A stretch of DNA of 48,412 nucleotides from Candidatus Aminicenantota bacterium (GTDB lineage Bacteria; Acidobacteriota; Aminicenantia; JAMOAD01): positions 1 through 48,412 of the forward strand of contig JALVQI010000036.1 of the NCBI GenBank assembly GCA_027031485.1. Reading direction: 5' to 3'. The position numbers and the translations under genes were made by a program. Below the pieces are notes generated by a model. The model was not told the origin of the DNA. It saw nothing but the letters and a program-made list of their open reading frames with translations, and did no database searches. The first letter of the stretch is position 1. Each line of letters starts with the position of its first letter. This document shows, one piece after another, positions 1-9,390 of this stretch.

Positions 1-1135
1 AGGAGACCTCTCCCGCTGCATACAGTCTCTTTAAGGTTGTTCTCCCTCTTGTATCAACCTTTACTCCTCCACAGGAGTAGTGTGCCGCCGGGACGACGGG
101 AATAGGCTCTTTTGTTATGTCAACTCCATATCTTTTACATGTCTCATATATATGGGGGAATCTATCCTTTACATCTATTTTTATATTTGAAAGGTTAAGA
201 AGGACATAATGATCTCCGTTTTTTAACATCTCCTCGTATATTGCCCTTGTGACAACATCTCTCGGGGCAAGGTCTTTGAGTTTAGAATAATTTTTCATAA
301 AGGCCTCGCCCTTTCTATTTATCAATATTGCTCCCTCTCCCCTTACCGCTTCTGAAATCAAAAAGCTATCCGCATCTCTATGATAAAAAGATGTAGGATG
401 AAATTGGACATACTCCATATTAATCAGATTCGCACCTGCTCTGTATGCCATAGCATAACCATCTCCCCTTGCCACCGGTGGATTTGTTGTGTGTAAAAAG
501 ATTCTTCCAAGACCTCCACTGGCTAAAATAACAGCTCTGGAAAAAATCCTAACAACCTTTTTCTCTTTTTGAAGTAGAACATAAGCTCCCATAACCTCTG
601 CATCTTCGTATAGACTCAATGGATTGGTGGAATGGTGATGCTTTGTAATAAGGTCTATGGCTGTGGCTTTTGTTAGAAATTTAACGGTTTTTAACTTTCT
701 GACATTTTTATCAAGAGTTTTTTCAATTGCTTTTCCTGTTTCATCCTTTGCGAAAAGGATTCTTCTTCTTGAATGATTTCCCTCCTGAGTGTAAAGAAGC
801 TCACCATTTTCATCCTTTGAAAAGGGGACATTAAGCTCATTTATTAAAAAATCTTTTACTAATTTAACTCCTCTTTTTACAATAATATCCACAGCATCCG
901 GATTTGAGATACCGGCTCCGGCGCTGATAATATCGTTTTTTAAAAGTTCCGGCTCATCATCGGGTCCCAGAGTGACTATTCCTCCTTGAGCATAAAGAGT
1001 GTTGGATTCAGAAAGCTCTTTTTCTTTTGAGATAACAATCGTATCAATATTCTCTTTTCCTAAAAAATAGGCAGCTGTAAGACCAGCAATACCTGAACCG
1101 ATAATTAACACATCTGTTGAAACAGGATCTTTCAT
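1..1135 (-). CDS. nadB: L-aspartate oxidase (partial, C-terminus beyond left edge)
   Basis: Flavoprotein that oxidises L-aspartate to iminoaspartate, the first step of de novo NAD synthesis. The reading frame begins MKDPVSTDVLIIGSG and contains the FAD-binding GSGIAGLTAA motif near the N-terminus, QFHPTSF followed by SEAVRGEGA in the middle, the APRDVVTRAI segment and AAHYSCGGV close to the edge. These are the substrate and flavin residues shared by aspartate oxidase and fumarate reductase flavoproteins. About 378 residues are present of the usual 500 to 540. The ATG overlaps the nadC stop by 4 nt (ATGA), so the two are translationally coupled; that linkage favours NadB over a fumarate reductase subunit. 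nadA is not in the window. Confidence 0.93.
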   Translation of the reverse strand, partial: MKDPVSTDVLIIGSGIAGLTAAYFLGKENIDTIVISKEKELSESNTLYAQGGIVTLGPDDEPELLKNDIISAGAGISNPDAVDIIVKRGVKLVKDFLINELNVPFSKDENGELLYTQEGNHSRRRILFAKDETGKAIEKTLDKNVRKLKTVKFLTKATAIDLITKHHHSTNPLSLYEDAEVMGAYVLLQKEKKVVRIFSRAVILASGGLGRIFLHTTNPPVARGDGYAMAYRAGANLINMEYVQFHPTSFYHRDADSFLISEAVRGEGAILINRKGEAFMKNYSKLKDLAPRDVVTRAIYEEMLKNGDHYVLLNLSNIKIDVKDRFPHIYETCKRYGVDITKEPIPVVPAAHYSCGGVKVDTRGRTTLKRLYAAGEVS

Positions 1136-1965
1136 TTTTTTATTAAGAGAGAAAAATCGGAATTTTTAAAGGAGTGGGTTAATGCACCTGAGGAGACATA
1201 ATCGGCTCCTGTCAAGGAGTACTCTTCAATATTGCTTTCATTAACTCCTCCCGAAATCTCAAGTTCTCTCCTTCCTCCATTTATTTTTACTGCTTCTCTG
1301 ATATCTTCAAGGGAAAAATTATCAAGCATTATTCTATCAACCTTAAGGTTCAAAACCTCTTTAAATTCCTTAAGATTTTTCACTTCAACCTCTATCTTTA
1401 TATCTTTTGATCTCTTTCTTATTCTATCAACAGCCTCCTTTATGGAGTTGAAGAAAATTAGATGATTCTCTTTCAGCATTGCCATCTCTTCAAGATTCAT
1501 TCTGTGGTTATGTCCCCCGCCTGTTTTAACAGCATACTTTTCAAGGTGTCTAAAACCGGGAGTGGTTTTTCTTGTATCCAGAACCTTAATCCTTCCCTCT
1601 GTTTTTTTCACAAGAGAATTAGTCTTAGTGGCAATACCAGAAAGATGGCCTAAAAAATCAAGGGCTGTCCTCTCTCCCTTTAGAATGATTCTTACATCTC
1701 CCTCTATTTCAATGATTGTGTCCCCTTTTTTAAACTCATCCCCATCTTTAAATTTTGTTTTAAATTTTATGTCCTTTCCAATTGTTAAAAAAACCTCTTT
1801 AAATATATCAAGGCCGCACAAGATTCCGTCGGATTTAGCCATAACAATAGCCTCTGCCTTTCTATACTCCGGAAATAGGGAGTTTGTGGTAATATCATTT
1901 TCAATATGGTCTTCCTCAAGAGCCATTCTTATTAATTCTTTTGTTCTTTTGTTTATAATATTCAT
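1132..1965 (-). CDS. nadC: Nicotinate-nucleotide diphosphorylase (quinolinate phosphoribosyltransferase)
   Basis: Converts quinolinate and PRPP to nicotinate mononucleotide, the step after NadB and NadA. At 277 aa it has normal length. The diagnostic TRKTTPGFR lies at residues 131-139, GGGHNHR at 149-155 and KENH at 165-168; these form the phosphoribosyl and quinolinate pocket. It is the first gene of a nadC-nadB operon. The ATG at 1965 has no Shine-Dalgarno sequence and lies 5 nt after a -10 box, so the message is probably leaderless. Identification is firm from motifs and the coupled nadB. Confidence 0.96.
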   Translation of the reverse strand: MNIINKRTKELIRMALEEDHIENDITTNSLFPEYRKAEAIVMAKSDGILCGLDIFKEVFLTIGKDIKFKTKFKDGDEFKKGDTIIEIEGDVRIILKGERTALDFLGHLSGIATKTNSLVKKTEGRIKVLDTRKTTPGFRHLEKYAVKTGGGHNHRMNLEEMAMLKENHLIFFNSIKEAVDRIRKRSKDIKIEVEVKNLKEFKEVLNLKVDRIMLDNFSLEDIREAVKINGGRRELEISGGVNESNIEEYSLTGADYVSSGALTHSFKNSDFSLLIKK

Positions 1966-1970
1966 AGAAT

Positions 1971-1999
1971 ATTTTATTTCATTTTAATAAAAAGGTCAA
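1971..1999 (-). promoter_or_regulatory. Promoter of nadC-nadB
   Basis: On the minus strand TTGACC (1994-1999), a 17-nt spacer and TAAAAT (1971-1976). The -10 box ends 5 nt before the nadC ATG, so transcription should start at or next to the A of the start codon. Confidence 0.7.
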
Positions 2000-2046
2000 A
2001 AGAGATGTTACCATTAGCTGGAAAATTAGAAATTGTTATGGAAGAA

Positions 2047-3030
2047 TTAAGGAACTTCAACTCCTGAGAATATCTCCCTTATTATATCATCGGTGGTTAA
2101 ATTTTCAGCTTCAGCTTCAAAGGAGAGAATAATTCTATGCCTTAGAATATCGTATCCTATCTCTTTAATATCATCCGGAATAACAAATCCTCTTCCTTTT
2201 AAAAATGCAAGAGCTTTTGAACCTTTTAGAAGGTAAAGGGAAGCTCTTGGAGATGCCCCGAAGTCTATATATTTTTCAAGAGCAGAGAGATTGTATTTTT
2301 CAGGATATCGTGTTGCGAAAACTATCCTTAAAATATAATCCTTAATCCCTTCATCCACATATATTTGCTCTATTGTCTTTTTTACATTTAGAATTTCTTC
2401 GGGTTTTATAACCTTTTTTATTTCAATATCATAATCTTTTTCGTAAAGGTCAAGTATTTTCCTTTCCTCTTCAAATTCAGGATAGTCTATCTTTAATTTT
2501 AGCATGAACCTATCGGTTTGAGCTTCAGGTAAAGGGTAGGTTCCCTCCTGCTCTATGGGATTTTGAGTTGCCATTACAAAAAAAGGGGAGGGAAGTTTAT
2601 GTGTTTCTTCTCCTATGGTAACCTGTTTTTCCTGCATGGCTTCAAGCATGGCGGATTGGACTTTGGCAGGAGCCCTGTTAACCTCATCGGCAAGTAATAC
2701 ATTGGTGAAAATAGGTCCCTTTTTGGGATAAAATTCACCGCTTTTATTGTCAAAAATAAGACTTCCCGTTAAATCCGAGGGCAAAAGGTCAGGAGTAAAC
2801 TGAATTCTTTTGAATTTTAATTCCATCGCTTCGGCTATCGTGTTTACTGTAAGTGTTTTTGCAAGGCCCGGAACTCCTTCAATGAGTATATGTCCGTCTG
2901 TAAATATTGCAACAAGGATTCTATCAATCATATAGTCCTGTCCGACTATCTTTTTCTTAACCTCTGATTTAAGAATCTTGATGAAGGCTGATTTTTCTTT
3001 TATCATTTCATTGATTGCCGATATCTCCAT
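2047..3030 (-). CDS. MoxR family AAA+ ATPase
   Basis: AAA+ ATPase of the MoxR branch, 327 aa. Walker A GVPGLAKT is at residues 52-59, the Walker B/sensor region LLADEVNRAP at about 112-121, and ATQNPIEQEGTYPLPEAQ follows, which is typical of MoxR. These proteins act as chaperone-like ATPases, usually with DUF58 and von Willebrand factor A partners encoded next door. Here the downstream gene is nadC, which has its own promoter, so no partner is adjacent. The start is supported by a GGAGG ribosome-binding site 5 nt upstream of the ATG. The family is certain; the substrate is unknown. Confidence 0.92.
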   Translation of the reverse strand: MEISAINEMIKEKSAFIKILKSEVKKKIVGQDYMIDRILVAIFTDGHILIEGVPGLAKTLTVNTIAEAMELKFKRIQFTPDLLPSDLTGSLIFDNKSGEFYPKKGPIFTNVLLADEVNRAPAKVQSAMLEAMQEKQVTIGEETHKLPSPFFVMATQNPIEQEGTYPLPEAQTDRFMLKLKIDYPEFEEERKILDLYEKDYDIEIKKVIKPEEILNVKKTIEQIYVDEGIKDYILRIVFATRYPEKYNLSALEKYIDFGASPRASLYLLKGSKALAFLKGRGFVIPDDIKEIGYDILRHRIILSFEAEAENLTTDDIIREIFSGVEVP

Positions 3031-3050
3031 ATTGACCTCCGAGTGGATAA

Positions 3051-3079
3051 AGTATACCAGAAGGCAAATCTAAAATCAA
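3051..3079 (-). promoter_or_regulatory. Promoter of the moxR gene
   Basis: Minus strand TTGATT (3074-3079), 17-nt spacer, TATACT (3051-3056). It predicts a leader of about 14 nt that carries a GGAGG ribosome-binding site. Confidence 0.65.
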
Positions 3080-3126
3080 TTCCTCCCTCTCCGGTAATGA
3101 TGCTTTTAAGGGGAGGTGTGGCTGTC

Positions 3127-3155
3127 TTGACAACAAAAGATAATTTGATTAAGAT
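3127..3155 (+). promoter_or_regulatory. Promoter of tRNA-Leu and probably sucCD
   Basis: TTGACA (3127-3132), exactly 17 nt, TAAGAT (3150-3155). The predicted start near 3162 is about 6 nt before the mature tRNA 5' end. No other promoter was found between the tRNA and sucC. Confidence 0.75.
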
Positions 3156-3167
3156 ATTGTGTTTTTT

Positions 3168-3251
3168 GCCGAAGTGGTGGAATTGGGAGACGCGTCGGAC
3201 TCAAAATCCGATGGGGTTCGCCCCGTGTGGGTTCGAGTCCCACCTTCGGCA
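3168..3251 (+). tRNA. tRNA-Leu (anticodon CAA)
   Basis: The acceptor stem GCCGAAG pairs perfectly with CTTCGGC. The anticodon stem TCGGA/TCCGA encloses loop CTCAAAA with anticodon CAA at 3202-3204, reading UUG. A long variable arm (TGGGG/CCCCG type) and a GTGGG-TTCGAGTC-CCCAC-like T arm mark it as a class II leucine tRNA of 84 nt. The discriminator base is A, and the 3' CCA is not encoded. Only 30 nt separate it from sucC, with no terminator between them. Confidence 0.96.
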
Positions 3252-3281
3252 ATTTTTCATATATAAATAAAAGGAGTAATA

Positions 3282-4448
3282 ATGAAAGTCCATGAATATC
3301 AAGCAAAGGAATTTTTAAGAAAGTATGGGATTCCCACCCCAAATGGTAAAGTAACGGATCAAATCTCTGAGGTAAAAGCGATTGCTGATGAATTAGGCGG
3401 AAAGGTTGTTGTTAAGGCACAGGTTCTTGCGGGAGGTAGAGGAAAGGCGGGAGGTGTTAAACTTGCAAAATCTTCGGATGAAGCTGTAGAAGTGGCAAAA
3501 TCTATACTGGGTAAAAAATTATACACTCATCAGACAGGTCCTGAGGGTGTTGAAGTTAAAAAGATACTGATTGAAGAAGCGGCAAATATAGAGAAAGAGT
3601 TTTATGTTGGTATTGTGCTTGACAGGGCAGCTGAAAAGTATATTTTTATGGTTTCTCCTTTCGGAGGAATGGAGATAGAAGAGGTTGCCAGAGAGCATCC
3701 TGACGCACTTTTTAAAGTTTATGTTGATTATCTTGAGCTCTTTCCATTTCAGGCAAGACAGCTTGCATTTAATCTTGGATTAACGGGAGATGCCTTCAAG
3801 CAGGCTGTTAAACTTTTCCTTAAACTTTTCAAGCTTCATGTTGAGCTTGATGCTTCTTTAACTGAGATTAACCCCCTGATATTAACAAAGGAAGGAAATA
3901 TTATTGCACTTGATGCCAAGATTAATTTTGATGATAATGCTTTATACAGGCATAAGGATATTGCGGAGTTGAAGGATGATTCGGAAGAAGATAAGCTTGA
4001 GGTTGAGGCTCACAAATACAATTTAAATTATGTGAAATTAGAGGGAAGTGTCGGATGTATGGTAAACGGAGCAGGACTTGCGATGGCGACTATGGATATT
4101 ATCAAATATTACGGAGGAATGCCTGCGAACTTTCTTGATGTTGGGGGAGGAGCTTCTGTGGAAACAGTAAGAAATGCATTTAAAATTTTACTTGAAGATA
4201 AAAATGTCAAGGTTGTTTTAATAAATATTTTCGGTGGTATTGTCAGATGTGACAGAATAGCTGAAGGTGTTGTAAAAGCAGCTTCCGAGGTAGGAGTTGA
4301 CAGGCCGGTTGTGATAAGACTTGTGGGAACAAATCAGGAAGAAGGAAGGGAAATTCTTAAAAAAGCCCCTTTTAAATTTTATACCTTTGAAACAATGAGC
4401 GAAGCAGCTGAGAAGGCCGTGGAGCTCTCAAAAGGAGGAAACCAATGA
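3282..4448 (+). CDS. sucC: Succinyl-CoA synthetase (ADP-forming) subunit beta
   Basis: The beta subunit carries the ATP-grasp domain that couples succinyl-CoA hydrolysis to nucleotide triphosphate synthesis in the TCA cycle. At 388 aa it has the same length as the E. coli protein. The N-terminus [18 protein letters not shown], the nucleotide-binding [16 protein letters not shown] near residue 45, TEINPL around residue 190 and the C-terminal LDVGGGAS and [10 protein letters not shown] are all classic SucC segments. An AGGAG site precedes the ATG. The gene follows a tRNA-Leu and overlaps sucD by 4 nt (ATGA), so the subunits are translationally coupled. Confidence 0.98.
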   Translation: MKVHEYQAKEFLRKYGIPTPNGKVTDQISEVKAIADELGGKVVVKAQVLAGGRGKAGGVKLAKSSDEAVEVAKSILGKKLYTHQTGPEGVEVKKILIEEAANIEKEFYVGIVLDRAAEKYIFMVSPFGGMEIEEVAREHPDALFKVYVDYLELFPFQARQLAFNLGLTGDAFKQAVKLFLKLFKLHVELDASLTEINPLILTKEGNIIALDAKINFDDNALYRHKDIAELKDDSEEDKLEVEAHKYNLNYVKLEGSVGCMVNGAGLAMATMDIIKYYGGMPANFLDVGGGASVETVRNAFKILLEDKNVKVVLINIFGGIVRCDRIAEGVVKAASEVGVDRPVVIRLVGTNQEEGREILKKAPFKFYTFETMSEAAEKAVELSKGGNQ

Positions 4449-5317
4449 GTATTTTATTGGATAAAAGCACAAGAGTTATTGTTCAGGGAATTACAGGTAA
4501 GGAAGGAAGTTTCCATGCTGAACAGATGATTGAATACGGAACAAATGTTGTTGCGGGAGTTACTCCCGGAAAAGGCGGACAAACTCATCTTGACAGACCA
4601 GTATATAATACTGTTCATGAAGCAGTCGAAAAAGAGGGCGCCAATGCATCCATTATTTTTGTTCCGGCTCCTTTTGCTGCTGATGCAGTTATAGAAGCAG
4701 CTGATGCCGGTATAAAGTTAATTGTTTGTATAACAGAGGGAATTCCCACAAATGATATGATAAAGGCAAAGAGATATGTTGTAAGCAGGGGAGCTACAAT
4801 GATAGGGCCTAACTGCCCCGGTCTGATCTCCCCCGGCAAAGCAAAAATGGGAATCATGCCGGCAAGGATTTTCAAAGAGGGAAGTATAGGGGTTATTTCA
4901 AGATCAGGGACTCTAACATATGAAGCTGTAAATCAGCTTACGGAATTGGGTTTAGGCCAGAGTACGGCTGTTGGAATAGGAGGCGATCCGATAATAGGCT
5001 CAACCTTTGTGGATATTTTAAGGATGTTTAATGAAGACGAACAGACAGAGGCTGTTGTTATGATAGGAGAGATAGGAGGTACTGCGGAGGAGACAGCTGC
5101 AGAGTATATCAAAAACAATTTTAATAAACCGGTTGTCTCCTTTATAGCGGGAAGAACAGCACCTCCGGGAAAAAGAATGGGACACGCCGGAGCTATCATA
5201 ATGGGAGGCAAAGGAACAGCGGAAGGAAAAATTAAAGCCCTCGAAGAGGCAGGTGTAAAAGTGGCGGAAAGTCCTGCCGTTATTGGAAAAACACTTAAGG
5301 AAGTTCTTGGTAAGTAG
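4445..5317 (+). CDS. sucD: Succinyl-CoA synthetase subunit alpha
   Basis: The alpha subunit binds CoA and carries the phosphohistidine. At 290 aa it has normal length. [16 protein letters not shown] near the N-terminus is the CoA-binding Rossmann region, [11 protein letters not shown] and [10 protein letters not shown] lie in the middle, and [10 protein letters not shown] near residue 245 contains the active-site histidine. Partner SucC is directly upstream with an ATGA overlap. The stop codon overlaps the following GTG start by 1 nt. Confidence 0.98.
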   Translation: MSILLDKSTRVIVQGITGKEGSFHAEQMIEYGTNVVAGVTPGKGGQTHLDRPVYNTVHEAVEKEGANASIIFVPAPFAADAVIEAADAGIKLIVCITEGIPTNDMIKAKRYVVSRGATMIGPNCPGLISPGKAKMGIMPARIFKEGSIGVISRSGTLTYEAVNQLTELGLGQSTAVGIGGDPIIGSTFVDILRMFNEDEQTEAVVMIGEIGGTAEETAAEYIKNNFNKPVVSFIAGRTAPPGKRMGHAGAIIMGGKGTAEGKIKALEEAGVKVAESPAVIGKTLKEVLGK

Positions 5318-6282
5318 TGAAACCGATTGATAAAATCATAGCTCCGGTAAAAAAAGAGCTTGGATTAGTAGAGAAGAAAATAGATGAAATCCTTAAAGAC
5401 AATGTTTTTAAGGAAAAGTTTGACGGTACATTTTTAAACAAAGGTAAAAAACTTAGACCCATATATCTTTTTTTACTCTCAAGAGCTCTCGGATATTTTG
5501 AAGAGGATATAGTTGACTATGGTGTTATTGTGGAACTATTACATAATGCAAGTCTTGTTCATGATGATATTATAGATCATTCTCCTAAAAGAAGAGGAGA
5601 AAATACCTTTAATTCTGTCTATGGAAACAATATAGCTGTTTTGTTAGGAGATTTGCTTTTCCTATCTTCAAATAAACTGGCAATTCAAAAAAGAAATTTT
5701 AAAATATTAGATGTTTTGACGAAAAAGAATGAGAATCTTTTGATAGGAGAGATAGAGGAAGGTTTGAATACTGGTAATATTGAATTGACAGAGAATGAGT
5801 ATATGAAAATAATAAAAAATAAAACAGCATCTCTTTTTGAACTTGTTGGAGAAATTAGCTGTATTCTGGCAAAAATTGATGAACAGGAAGGTAAAAAGAT
5901 AAGAGAGATGAGCTCCTCTCTGGGCCTAAGTTTTCAAATAATAGATGATGTTCTCGATTTTGTTTCTGATGTAAAGAGGGTTGGAAAGCCGGTTATGAAT
6001 GATTTGAAGGAAAAAACTCTGACCCTTCCAATAATTTTAGCTATAAGAAAAAACAAAGGCTTAAAAGATAAAATAAAGAATTTCTTTAAAGATGTTTCTC
6101 AGGAATCTCTGCTTATGGAAATAAGAGAGGATATAATAAATTCCGGGGGCCTCAACCTTGCGAAAGAAAGAGCTCTTTCCATGCTTTCAACAACAAAAAA
6201 AATAATTGAAACATTTTCTCCCTCAAAATTCAGAAAGAGCCTGATAGAACTTGTAGATTTTATGTCTGAGAGGAGCTTTTAA
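5317..6282 (+). CDS. Polyprenyl (trans-isoprenyl) diphosphate synthase
   Basis: Class I prenyl elongase that adds isopentenyl diphosphate units to an allylic diphosphate, making quinone side chains or similar lipids. In 321 aa it shows GKKLRP at residues 43-48, the first aspartate-rich motif in VHDDIID (81-87) with SPKRRG just after, and the second aspartate-rich motif FQIIDDVLDF at 206-215. Length and motifs fit octaprenyl/heptaprenyl-type synthases (IspB/HepT), but product chain length cannot be read by eye. It starts with GTG, overlapping the sucD stop by 1 nt, so it belongs to the sucCD transcription unit. Confidence 0.93.
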   Translation: MKPIDKIIAPVKKELGLVEKKIDEILKDNVFKEKFDGTFLNKGKKLRPIYLFLLSRALGYFEEDIVDYGVIVELLHNASLVHDDIIDHSPKRRGENTFNSVYGNNIAVLLGDLLFLSSNKLAIQKRNFKILDVLTKKNENLLIGEIEEGLNTGNIELTENEYMKIIKNKTASLFELVGEISCILAKIDEQEGKKIREMSSSLGLSFQIIDDVLDFVSDVKRVGKPVMNDLKEKTLTLPIILAIRKNKGLKDKIKNFFKDVSQESLLMEIREDIINSGGLNLAKERALSMLSTTKKIIETFSPSKFRKSLIELVDFMSERSF

Positions 6283-6286
6283 GTAA

Positions 6287-7054
6287 ATGTTAAAAACAGC
6301 AGCGCTTGCGAGTGGTTCTTCAGGAAACTCTTATTTTGTTAAAAACGAAGAAGGGCTCTTTATTTTTGATATAGGGATAAGTTTAAGACAATTAAAACAA
6401 AGGCTTGAAAATTTTTCCTTAACTCTATCAGATATCACGGCTGTTTTTATAAGCCATGAGCATGGTGATCACATAAAGGGTTTGAAAACCTTTGTTAGAA
6501 ATTTTCCGGATATTCCGATTTTTATTTCCACAAAAACATACTGGAAAATCAAGGATAAATATGAAAATGGGTCTTTCGTTTTTTTTAATCCGGGAGATAA
6601 AATTGCCTTTAAGAGTTTTGAAATATTCCTCCATAAAAAATACCATGATGCCATTGAGCCGGTATTTTTTAAAATTGTTACTGAAAGCGGAGTATTAAGC
6701 ATAATAACAGATTTTGGTTTCCCGAATAGAGAGATTATAAAAGCGGTTTCTCAGAGCAGGGTTCTTTTTCTTGAATTCAATTATGATTTAAATATGCTTG
6801 AGTCGGGTTTTTATCCTGAGATTTTAAAAGATAGGATAAAGAGCAGATTGGGACATCTATCCAACTGTGATGCTTCCGCTTTACTCAAAGAGTACGGTAA
6901 TGGGAATCTTGACTATCTTGTTATCTCTCATGTTTCAGAAAAAAACAATACTTATACAAAAGCTTTGAATTCAGCCAAGAAAAATATCGGGGAAAGCTCT
7001 AAAATAATCATTGCAAAGCAGAAAGAGTGCAGCACCTTTATTGAAATTTTCTAA
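6287..7054 (+). CDS. Metallo-beta-lactamase fold hydrolase, YycJ/WalJ-like
   Basis: A 255-aa metallo-beta-lactamase fold protein. The N-terminus LKTAALASGSSGNSYFV and the metal-binding SHEHGDH at residues 56-62 match the YycJ/WalJ group, proposed nucleases or phosphodiesterases. FLEFNYD and GHLSNCDA further along are also typical of this group. It is the last gene of the sucCD unit, 4 nt after the prenyl synthase, with a GAGGAG site inside the upstream gene's end. It converges on the LonB-like protease gene, and the two coding ends overlap by 4 nt. The exact substrate is unknown. Confidence 0.85.
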   Translation: MLKTAALASGSSGNSYFVKNEEGLFIFDIGISLRQLKQRLENFSLTLSDITAVFISHEHGDHIKGLKTFVRNFPDIPIFISTKTYWKIKDKYENGSFVFFNPGDKIAFKSFEIFLHKKYHDAIEPVFFKIVTESGVLSIITDFGFPNREIIKAVSQSRVLFLEFNYDLNMLESGFYPEILKDRIKSRLGHLSNCDASALLKEYGNGNLDYLVISHVSEKNNTYTKALNSAKKNIGESSKIIIAKQKECSTFIEIF

Positions 7055-9390
7055 TTGTTTTTTTCATCTTTTCCATCTATGTTTTGGTTAAAAAAATCTA
7101 ATTTTTCTTTTGTTTTCGTAAAAACTTTTTCTATGGTTTCACCGAGGAAAAATGAGAGTGCTTCTTCAACACTATCTATTGCCAATATTTCAAATTTCCC
7201 CTCATCAATCGCCTGAATTACCTCTTCCTTTAAATTTAAATCACTTATATTTTTTGAAGGTATAACCACACCTCCTTTTTCTTTGGAACCTTTTGATTTG
7301 AATATTTCAAAGAAACCTTCTATTTTTTCATTGACTCCACCTATCGGTTGAATTTCTCCCCGCTGATTAATTGAGCCTGTAATTGCATGGCTTTGTTTAA
7401 TGGGAAGTTCCGAAAGGGAAGAAATTAATGCAATTAATTCTGCAGCTGAGGCCGAGTCTCCATCTATTTCAGAATAGGTTTGTTCAAACACAAGTTTGGA
7501 AGAAAAATTAAGCGGGATCTCTTTTCCAAATTTTTCACATATATATCCGGAAAGAATAAGAACTCCCTTTGTGTGAATTGCTCCTGAAAGTTCTGCTTCT
7601 CTTTCAATATTTATAATTCCGTCTTTCCCCATTCCGACGCTTGCACTTATTCTTACAGGAACACCGAATTCAATATCTCCCGGATTTATTACAGTAAGTC
7701 CGTTTATAATACCGACCTTCTTTCCCTCAGTAGAGATAAAAAATTTGTCTTTTTTTATTAATTCAAGCTGCTTATTCCTGATGAGGGAAACTCTTTCTTC
7801 TCGTTTGTTTATTGCTTCCTTTATATCTTCTTCATCTATTTTTGTTTTATTCTTTAATTTTGAATAATAATCCGCTTCTTTTACAATAGATGAAATCAAA
7901 CCAAAATTCGTAGTAATCTTTTCCTTTTCTCCAGCAACCCTTGAACCATACTTTAATAGTGCCTTAATACCATCTTTTTTTACCTCATTGAGTTTATCCT
8001 TTTTAATTATCATAGAGACAAAGCTTGCAAAATCTTTTACATTTTTTTTATTCAAATCCATCGTTAAATCAAATTCAGCTTTGATTTTGAATATTTCCAG
8101 AAAATCCTTATCCAGAAACAATAATTCATAATATGTTGCTGGATCTCCTATAAGAATGACTTTCAGGAAAAGAGGTACAGGTTCGGGTCTCAGACTTTTT
8201 GTACTTGTAATTCCTACGGTATTTTCAAGATCTTCAATTTGAAGAAATCCTGTTTGAAGGGCTCTTTTTAAAGCTCTGTATGAAAATTTTTGAGCAAGTA
8301 ATTCTTCCGCATCAATTATCAAATAGCCCCCGTTAGCTTTTAAAAGTGAACCTGCAATGATTAGAGAGAAATCCGTTACAAGGTTTCCCATTACCGATTC
8401 TCTTTCAATTCTTCCTATTAAATTTTTATACGACGGATTTTCTTCTGTTATGACCGGTGCACCCTTGGTTAAAGAGTTATCAACTACAATATTAAGGTAA
8501 AACCTTTCAAGAAAATCTTTCTTAATTTCAAGATTTTCCTTATTGATTTGAGGATTAAAAAAATGGTAATTTTCAACAATATTATCCTTCATCTTGTTGA
8601 GTAGGGCAGAGAGTTTCTCGTATTGAGAAAATTCTTTTTCCATTTCCGCGAAAAGATGGTTAACAAAATCTTTTACGCTTTTTCCTATTATATCATTTTG
8701 CACTTCGGCAAATTCGAAATCGATTTTACCTAAATCTCTTAGTATGCTTTCTATTATATCGTTTGCCATCTCTCTTCTGTTAAAAAGCTCTTTTTTTTCT
8801 TCTTCGGAAAATGTGTCAAAGTTCTTTTCTGTGATATCTTTTCCGTTTTTTACAGGAACAGGATAAAGCCCCTTTTCTCCCTTCTCAACCCTGAATCCCA
8901 ATTCTGCTATTTTAGATTCTCTCTCTCTTATGATTCTTTCTTTTTCTTCATCAGCTTTTCTTTTTATTCTTTTTATTTTTTCTATAAAAGTATCCCTTTC
9001 AAAAAGAGAAAAAAGCTCTTTATCGATTCTTCTAATTATTTTTTTTATCATTTTGTTAAAAAGTCTTGCTTTTCCCGGAGGAAGAATTATGGCAAGAGGC
9101 GTATAAGAATCATCGAAATTATAGGCAAAACAGATATCATCAGGAGTTTTGGAATCTTTTGCTATTTTCTCAACATAACTTTTTACTGCGGAGGTTCTGC
9201 CTGTGCCTGATTTACCGACTACAAAAATATTAAATCCTTTGGATTTTATACCCAATCCTGTTTCAAGTGCTCTCAGAGCTTCTTCCTGACCGATAATACC
9301 TTTGATAATTGGAATATCAGTGGTATCTTTGAAATCCAAAAACTCTTCCGGAATTTGAACCGATAAATTTTCTTTGATTATTTTTTCCAT
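7051..9390 (-). CDS. LonB-like ATP-dependent protease (COG1067 type)
   Basis: Soluble Lon-related protease of 779 aa. The ATPase Walker A is VGKSGTGRT at residues 58-66, a Walker B-like LIIDAEELL lies near 350, and the C-terminal Lon protease domain has GDSASAAEL with the likely catalytic Ser646 and GGVNEKIEG with Lys689. The 43-residue Ser-Lys spacing equals that of classical Lon. A charged helical insert at about 130-290 sits inside the AAA module, as usual for this subfamily. No membrane segment is seen, unlike archaeal LonB. It follows thiD directly, with a GGAGA site in the last codons of thiD. A second, classical Lon lies at 35915. Confidence 0.9.
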   Translation of the reverse strand: MEKIIKENLSVQIPEEFLDFKDTTDIPIIKGIIGQEEALRALETGLGIKSKGFNIFVVGKSGTGRTSAVKSYVEKIAKDSKTPDDICFAYNFDDSYTPLAIILPPGKARLFNKMIKKIIRRIDKELFSLFERDTFIEKIKRIKRKADEEKERIIRERESKIAELGFRVEKGEKGLYPVPVKNGKDITEKNFDTFSEEEKKELFNRREMANDIIESILRDLGKIDFEFAEVQNDIIGKSVKDFVNHLFAEMEKEFSQYEKLSALLNKMKDNIVENYHFFNPQINKENLEIKKDFLERFYLNIVVDNSLTKGAPVITEENPSYKNLIGRIERESVMGNLVTDFSLIIAGSLLKANGGYLIIDAEELLAQKFSYRALKRALQTGFLQIEDLENTVGITSTKSLRPEPVPLFLKVILIGDPATYYELLFLDKDFLEIFKIKAEFDLTMDLNKKNVKDFASFVSMIIKKDKLNEVKKDGIKALLKYGSRVAGEKEKITTNFGLISSIVKEADYYSKLKNKTKIDEEDIKEAINKREERVSLIRNKQLELIKKDKFFISTEGKKVGIINGLTVINPGDIEFGVPVRISASVGMGKDGIINIEREAELSGAIHTKGVLILSGYICEKFGKEIPLNFSSKLVFEQTYSEIDGDSASAAELIALISSLSELPIKQSHAITGSINQRGEIQPIGGVNEKIEGFFEIFKSKGSKEKGGVVIPSKNISDLNLKEEVIQAIDEGKFEILAIDSVEEALSFFLGETIEKVFTKTKEKLDFFNQNIDGKDEKNN

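Noticed and set aside
3081-3120. Imperfect CCTCCCT/AGGGGAGG inverted repeat upstream of the tRNA promoter
   Set aside because: The stem is bulged, has a long loop and no T tract, so I do not support it as a terminator.
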